DNA of 64,000 nt, taken from Hyalella azteca. Its lineage: Eukaryota > Arthropoda > Malacostraca > Amphipoda > Hyalellidae. Under the pieces are notes generated by a model. It was not told the origin of the DNA and searched no databases. It saw only the letters and a list, made by a program, of their open reading frames with translations. Below are positions 61,501-64,000 of the stretch, piece by piece (position 1 is the first letter of the stretch; each line of letters begins with the position of its first letter). Location of the stretch: contig NW_025941401.1 in assembly GCF_000764305.2 (NCBI RefSeq), forward strand, positions 62,001 to 126,000, written 5' to 3'. The position numbers were made by a program, and so were the translations under genes.

Positions 61501-61790
61501 CCGCAGCTCTGCTCCCTCATGTTGGCCACACTGCTCCGAACCTCAGTAATGAAATTCCTGAAGATGAGGAAGTTCAGATTTCAAGGCCCCGAAGCAGTCG
61601 TTGGTGTCGTGTCATTGTTGTTCTCGTATCTCTCTCGCTGGCCATCGTTTATCTGGTGACACTTTTCCTTGTCTTCTATTTAGTGCCTTTCGAGTGTAAA
61701 TGGTGCGGATACCTTGACTGTATACCGCTCACGAGCACGCTGTGTGCTGACATGCAGACCAGCTTTGAGCGACATCAAATTATTACGTGA
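49386..61790 (+). CDS. iRhom: Inactive rhomboid protein (iRhom, rhomboid-5 type)
   Basis: iRhoms are ER/Golgi pseudoproteases that guide trafficking or degradation of EGF-type ligands and ADAM17 (family knowledge). I assembled 15 coding exons: 49386-49518, 50549-50609, 51003-51198, 52483-52590, 53164-53265, 53784-53837, 54841-54978, 55973-56047, 56712-56886, 57037-57125, 57723-57858, 58287-58400, 59436-59536, 60610-60722, 61258-61790. Phases fit except for one surplus base at the end of exon 9. The product is about 708 residues; mammalian iRhoms are about 850, so its N-terminus is shorter. Order: cytosolic N-terminus ([11 protein letters not shown]), TM1 near 234-254, Cys-rich loop to about 475, then six TMs. 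Strings [16 protein letters not shown] and [17 protein letters not shown] are diagnostic. GPSG (547-550) has the iRhom proline before Ser, and the catalytic His position is Asn602. Confidence 0.93.
49795..50415. repeat. 30-bp minisatellite in iRhom intron 1
   Basis: About 20 units of TTTGCTATGGGCTGATTGTC followed by TTGCCATTTG. A length of 30 keeps every frame, so plus-strand frames of 187 and 207 codons ([10 protein letters not shown] and [10 protein letters not shown] repeats) and a minus-strand frame of 138 codons ([10 protein letters not shown]) stay open. They lack any non-repeat sequence or splice context and are not treated as genes. Confidence 0.93.
50549..50609 (+). CDS. iRhom: iRhom exon 2
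   Basis: Acceptor TGTTACAG, phase 1 in, donor ACAA|GTGAGT, phase 2 out. It reads [19 protein letters not shown], a serine- and arginine-bearing cytosolic segment. Identity rests on phase agreement with both neighbours. Confidence 0.75.
51003..51198 (+). CDS. iRhom: iRhom exon 3 (conserved cytosolic motif)
   Basis: Acceptor TTTGTGCAG, phase 2 in, donor GAT|GTAAGT, phase 0 out. It contains [18 protein letters not shown] followed by [11 protein letters not shown], which corresponds to the FFGV...W..QRL segment conserved in the iRhom cytosolic domain. Confidence 0.88.
51235..52020 (+). mobile_element. Degenerate LINE reverse-transcriptase fragment
   Basis: In iRhom intron 3. Broken plus-strand frames resemble non-LTR reverse transcriptase: QHSF at the start, [20 protein letters not shown] (the VD..Y.DFAKAFDKV.H block), FLTDR, then an APQGT-like step and SFVDDILVL (the ADDT-type catalytic box, with the Asp pair kept). 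Stops and frameshifts occur between them. No 5' or 3' end was recognised. Confidence 0.85.
52200..52450. repeat. Degenerate direct repeat of about 90 bp in iRhom intron 3
   Basis: About three copies share CCCAAATATGTGTCTGTAAA and TTATGATAAAAGATGATC(C/T)T segments, at about 52246, 52336 and 52418. Confidence 0.7.
52483..52590 (+). CDS. iRhom: iRhom exon 4
   Basis: Acceptor CTGACAG, 36 codons in phase 0, donor AGA|GTATGT. It reads [20 protein letters not shown] then [16 protein letters not shown]: an acidic cluster in the cytosolic tail. Confidence 0.82.
53164..53265 (+). CDS. iRhom: iRhom exon 5
   Basis: Two acceptors lie close together. The one at 53163 (CTTTCTAG) gives 34 open codons in phase 0 ([20 protein letters not shown] then [14 protein letters not shown]); the one 9 bases upstream would be in the same phase but its own frame shift reading leads to a stop, so I chose the former. 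Donor CAG|GTAAAA. Confidence 0.75.
53784..53837 (+). CDS. iRhom: iRhom exon 6
   Basis: Acceptor TTTTTATCCACAG, 18 codons in phase 0 reading [18 protein letters not shown], donor ATG|GTCAGT. An acceptor at 53768 would give a frame ending in TGA, which favours the one chosen. A CAGCAG acceptor allows a one-residue choice (NAGNAG). Confidence 0.75.
54529..54892. repeat. 52-bp minisatellite that copies the exon 7 splice acceptor
   Basis: Units begin at 54539, 54591, 54643 (10 bp shorter), 54685, 54737, 54789 and 54841. Each contains TTGACATGTGCAG|GTGAATGATC and the first codons of exon 7 (CATGACGACAGCCGCCCCTA). Only the last one continues into the exon. In the fourth the acceptor has changed to GCTG. 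Any upstream acceptor leads within 17-20 codons to TGA in the next unit. Confidence 0.93.
54841..54978 (+). CDS. iRhom: iRhom exon 7 (TM1)
   Basis: Acceptor ACATGTGCAG, 46 codons in phase 0, donor GAG|GTACGA. It reads [20 protein letters not shown] then [17 protein letters not shown], matching the iRhom DD.RP.F.YW..FVH..I run with the first transmembrane helix. Six decoy copies of its start stand directly upstream. Confidence 0.92.
55973..56047 (+). CDS. iRhom: iRhom exon 8
   Basis: Acceptor CTGTCAACAG, 25 codons in phase 0, donor CAG|GTAATT. It reads [20 protein letters not shown] then LGPRQ, equal to the iRhom ...ENFWVGPS.. start of the luminal homology domain. Confidence 0.9.
56712..56886 (+). 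CDS. iRhom: iRhom exon 9 (Cys-rich loop; frame problem at its end)
   Basis: Acceptor GATTTCAG, phase 0. It reads [20 protein letters not shown], then [20 protein letters not shown], matching L..LGAK..PC.R.D and GCC...D..GC.Q in iRhoms. After RWGDC the frame meets TGA, 12 bases before the only good donor (TTGG|GTAGTT). The exon to that donor is 175 nt; one base fewer would restore phase 0 and join the next exon smoothly. A sequencing or assembly indel in GGGGGG or TGTT, a real frameshift, or an unseen donor are all possible. Confidence 0.8.
57037..57125 (+). CDS. iRhom: iRhom exon 10
   Basis: Acceptor GTGCTTGCAG, phase 0 in, donor CCCAG|GTAGGA, phase 2 out. It reads [20 protein letters not shown] then SGPVCGQDP, matching the iRhom KW...SG.VC.QDPR segment. 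Confidence 0.88.
57723..57858 (+). CDS. iRhom: iRhom exon 11
   Basis: Acceptor TTATTCTTCAG, phase 2 in, donor TGTGAG|GTGTGT, phase 0 out. It reads [20 protein letters not shown] then PVCQKA, equal to the iRhom C..PAS...IWPDDIT.WP.C block, one of the family's strongest signatures. Its end is copied downstream in a 37-bp tandem repeat. Confidence 0.92.
57836..58005. repeat. 37-bp tandem repeat that copies the exon 11 splice donor
   Basis: Units start at 57836, 57873, 57910 and 57947, with a partial fifth. Each contains GTGACACCAGCATCACGTGT followed by GAG|GTGTGTTGTGAGGG, that is the exon end plus the intron start. Donor GTs recur at 57859, 57896, 57933 and 57995; in the fourth unit the donor is lost (AAGGAG). 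Using the second donor adds VCCEG and then a stop. Confidence 0.92.
58287..58400 (+). CDS. iRhom: iRhom exon 12
   Basis: Acceptor CCGGGCAG, 38 codons in phase 0, donor CAA|GTGCGT. It reads [20 protein letters not shown] then [18 protein letters not shown], matching [27 protein letters not shown] of iRhoms: five loop cysteines. Confidence 0.94.
58724..59092. mobile_element. TTAA-flanked MITE-like element in iRhom intron 12
   Basis: Left end (T)TCAACACGTTGACTCCGA and right end TCGGAGTCAACGTGTTAA are inverted repeats of about 18 bp. TTAA is intact at the right (59089-59092) and mutated at the left (TTCAA). About 365 bp, with no ORF of transposase type. Its interior (58795-59020) is related to 45715-45920. 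Confidence 0.7.
59436..59536 (+). CDS. iRhom: iRhom exon 13
   Basis: Acceptor TTAACGCAG, phase 0 in, donor CCAGG|GTGAGT, phase 2 out. It reads [20 protein letters not shown] then [14 protein letters not shown], almost the iRhom consensus VHCL..VC....[17 protein letters not shown] at the start of TM2. Confidence 0.94.
59515..59700. repeat. Partial duplication of the exon 13 end
   Basis: CTCTGGGTGTCCATCTTCAT then CCATCCAGGGTGAGTCCCTG at about 59508-59545 is echoed by CTCTGGATGTCCGTCTTCAT then TCATTCGTGGTGAGTCCGTG at about 59658-59695, including the donor. The copy, about 150 bp downstream, is diverged. Confidence 0.8.
60179..60302. mobile_element. Short TTAA-flanked MITE in iRhom intron 13
   Basis: TTAACCCTACAGTTGTCGCG at the left and CGCGACCACTGTAGGTTTAA at the right are inverted repeats of about 20 bp, with TTAA at both outer ends. 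Only 124 bp in all, no ORF. It is consistent with a piggyBac-type non-autonomous element. Confidence 0.8.
60610..60722 (+). CDS. iRhom: iRhom exon 14 (rhomboid core TM2-TM3)
   Basis: Acceptor AATGATGCAG, phase 2 in, donor GCGG|GTAAGA, phase 1 out. It reads [20 protein letters not shown] then [18 protein letters not shown], matching the iRhom ...RDLEKLAG..R...I..LSGI.GN stretch. Confidence 0.93.
60978..61329. repeat. 176-bp tandem duplication over the last-exon acceptor
   Basis: Copy 1 is 60978-61153 and copy 2 is 61154-61329, differing at about two positions (near 61008 and 61051). Each contains the polypyrimidine tract, acceptor TTTGTGCAG and the first 72 bases of exon 15. Copy 2 runs on into the complete exon; copy 1 runs into copy 2's intron part. 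Confidence 0.97.
61082..61177 (+). pseudogene. Duplicated 5' fragment of iRhom exon 15
   Basis: The first 72 bases equal the start of exon 15 ([20 protein letters not shown] and a few codons more). The frame then continues MDTRLLK and stops (TAA at about 61172). If exon 14 joins this acceptor, the product ends just after the GPSG motif and lacks TM4-TM7. The acceptor is identical to the true one. Confidence 0.8.
61258..61790 (+). CDS. iRhom: iRhom exon 15 (last coding exon, TM4-TM7)
   Basis: Acceptor TTTGTGCAG, phase 1 in, stop TGA at 61788-61790. It contains [20 protein letters not shown], then hydrophobic runs for TM4 (GCLFVIFIV), TM5 ([15 protein letters not shown]), TM6 ([17 protein letters not shown]) and TM7 ([20 protein letters not shown]). 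The end CIPLTSTLC matches the C...TS.FC of iRhom tails. The catalytic His of active rhomboids (AHxxG in TM6) is Asn here (YANIFG). Confidence 0.95.
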
Positions 61791-64000
61791 GACGTCTTGT
61801 GTATAAATTCAAGTAATTTGTTCCTGTCCTCTGTAATTTAGACTACTATTGTAATACATGCCTATCTGTTAATGATTGTTGTGAGTCAAAAGATAGCTGC
61901 AGTCGCCATGTCTTTCGAATGTTAACAAGTGCCTGCGAATTTGAATGTGTTAATAAGTGCCTGTGTCTTCAAGTGTTAAGAAGTGCCTGTGTCTCTAAGT
62001 GCAAACAAATTCCTACGTCCTTAAATTATAACAAATCAAAATAGTTCCTAGGTGCATTGCTTATGATTTGCACTGGCCTTTGCTAACGAATTTCAATGTA
62101 CGGCGCTCACCCAGCAGTCAAGGCGAGTGCGGTGTCTACAGTATTTTTGTACTTGAACAAGCGTCGGTTTTTTGTACTTATAAGTTGTGAATGATTTATA
62201 TTATTTGAAGGTTTTTCAACTCTTGCAGCTTCTCACTTAAGAACAATTTTAGTATCTTAAGTTTGAAGACGTGACTAATTTGATTTCATTTCATTGAAGA
62301 CATCCTATGATTATCGTTCACTTGATTCAAGTCGTGATTGTGATTGTATTTATTTGTTGAATTGATAAATATTTGTTAAGGCCAGAGCCTCATTCAACGT
62401 TTCAAATTGCTCACTCTTAAGTCCCATTTCGATGTTAAAAACTTAATAATAGTATAGTATGTATTAATCTTGCCACATCTCTTCAAGATTATTCTTGAAT
62501 TGATTATTTTTGCACCGTTAATAATAGTTAGGCATTAAATCTTGTGATCTTTGCACAAAGCCAATGTTATCAAGTCTATAATTGATGCACAATACCGCAT
62601 AACATGGCAGCTCTAGTGACAGCTATACCTATAATACATACGGTAGGTATACTTATTACTTACGCGCACTGGCTTAGCAGCTATAATTTAGCCTGTAAAT
62701 GATCTCGACTAACATTTTGCTGCGACTTTTCCCATCGTCGCAGTAGTAGCTCAACTAAGTGAGATGCATTTCAATTTATTTATTTTCAATTTGCTTCCAT
62801 AGATTCGACGCATATTATTCGATAATTTCGTTCTTTAAATAGCTTTAAGGAAAGTTTTCAAAGAATGCTTGCCGGTCAGTCATTGCCACAGATTCCTAAG
62901 AAGTAGAAATTATTTAATGTAACAGATTTAAAGTCCAAATTGTGTGGTAGCGTTTGCGTTTTAAATTACGTATATACGTACGTGATTAGGAATTGAATGC
63001 CATAGTTTGTCTTAGTTGCCATGTGTACATGTTGCCATTTTATTTATTTATTGAAGTCGTCGTCTGATGGATCCCTGTGAGATTCTCTAAGAAAATTATG
63101 ATTTTTTTTCCACGTTTAAAATAGTAAGACATTAGGTAGAAATTACGGTGATTTGTTGCCTGTGGTGTACTCTTACAGCGAAAAAAATATGGGATTTTGT
63201 TTGGATATACCAGATACACAGTGTCGTTTGTGCTAACACTTATTACAAAAGAAATCAAGAAACTGTGCACGTGTTGCTTTGTCAGGAGTAGATACGAATT
63301 GTTACGTCTTCCATGCTGCTCTGAATTCCGGCCATACTTCCTTGCCTGTCTAATCTGTGATGTCGAGGTCTTCTGCACAGGCCTAATTATTTTATTTTTA
63401 GTGTAAAAGGCGCCTCCGTGGATTAATTCTTATTGAATGAATGATGCTGTACTTGGAGTGACGGTCATTAAGGTAGCACTAGCTCAATATCAATAGAGCT
63501 TTTACCTATTGAATGCAATTAATTGATGAACGCGAGCACTAACGCGCACTTAGAAGAACCCGTTGTGATATGAATGGCATTGCTTATGGTTTTTTGGTAT
63601 CAGTTAGCTTCCCTAGTTATTAATCCTTCAACCTCGGCTTTCCCTCTAATCTGTTGGTTCTCTCTAGCCACGACCCTCGTTCATTCTCATGTACGCCGGG
63701 GCCTCGCTATGTTCAGAGGCTCTAGTACAGGTTTGTCCAGATCTTGAGTTTGACAAATAGTTCGTTTCACATTCTTCTGCGCATCACGAGTGCAGTAGAG
63801 CAAAGCGATGCCTCGCTTTCTTAAGACTCAAACACGACTTGAGATCTTTGGTTTTCATCAAATATCCTTTCATTGTTTTTGTCCGCACATTGATGTACAT
63901 TTGCATTTGATATTCGATTATTCGATCAGTTTATTGTTCATTATTGGGACTACTTTAATATGTGATTAACATATTTAGCGGACCATGTACTTCATCAGTA
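61791..64000. other. iRhom 3' UTR and downstream DNA
   Basis: AT-rich, no convincing ORF. A degenerate direct repeat of about 28 bp (GTGTTAATAAGTGCCTGTGT type) occupies 61918-61995. No canonical AATAAA close to the stop was noted; an ATTAAA lies near 62534, so the transcript end stays open. The ORFs at 63040-63406 on both strands look like chance frames. Confidence 0.4.

Noticed and set aside
61206..61790. Free-standing 194-codon gene starting at 61206
   Set aside because: The first 17 codons are intron sequence before a clear acceptor; the rest is the last iRhom exon in the matching phase.
49386..61790. Active rhomboid protease
   Set aside because: The long Cys-rich loop, the proline in GPSG and Asn at the catalytic His position all point to an iRhom pseudoprotease.

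Overview
The window is eukaryotic genomic DNA: AT-rich, intron-rich, full of minisatellites and decayed transposons, with no operons and no long uninterrupted ORFs. Two spliced genes can be read with confidence. One is a Beaten-path (Beat) type immunoglobulin protein, a family I know from arthropods. The other is an inactive rhomboid (iRhom, rhomboid-5 type). Together with intron size and repeat load this suggests an arthropod, possibly a crustacean; that placement is inference. Most short ORFs here are chance or repeat-derived.

Layout. 1-11.4 kb is mostly non-coding, with a GC-rich island on the minus strand (1660-1813), a GC-shifted block (4540-5400), a 32-bp minisatellite (8967-9124) and two GC-richer blocks that may be regulatory. 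11.4-30.6 kb holds the Beat-like gene on the minus strand: a signal-peptide exon, an Ig1 exon split from the Ig1 end, and two exons making Ig2. Its 5' part is present twice in tandem (about 16376-24212 and 24213-30854), so there are two signal-peptide exons and two Ig1 exons. The duplicated unit carries a Tc1-like transposon that predates the duplication, and the second unit contains an assembly gap (27334-27489). 30.9-49.3 kb is gene-poor and consists largely of tandem arrays (19, 22, 26, 32 and about 120 bp units), a 127-bp-arm foldback element and a TTAA-flanked piggyBac-like MITE.

49.4-61.8 kb holds the iRhom gene on the plus strand. I assembled it as 15 coding exons, about 708 residues. 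All junctions agree in phase except one, at the end of exon 9, where there is one surplus base. It encodes a cytosolic N-terminus, TM1, a Cys-rich iRhom homology loop and a rhomboid core whose catalytic His position is Asn. Its introns hold a 30-bp minisatellite, a degenerate LINE reverse-transcriptase fragment and two TTAA MITE-like elements.

The most unusual signal is that three separate tandem duplications in the iRhom gene each straddle an exon-intron boundary: a 52-bp unit copying the exon 7 acceptor, a 37-bp unit copying the exon 11 donor, and a 176-bp unit copying the acceptor and start of the last exon. Each creates decoy splice sites, and the ones I translated lead to an early stop. 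The two genes encode a secreted or surface Ig protein and an ER/Golgi membrane pseudoprotease; nothing in the sequence links their functions.
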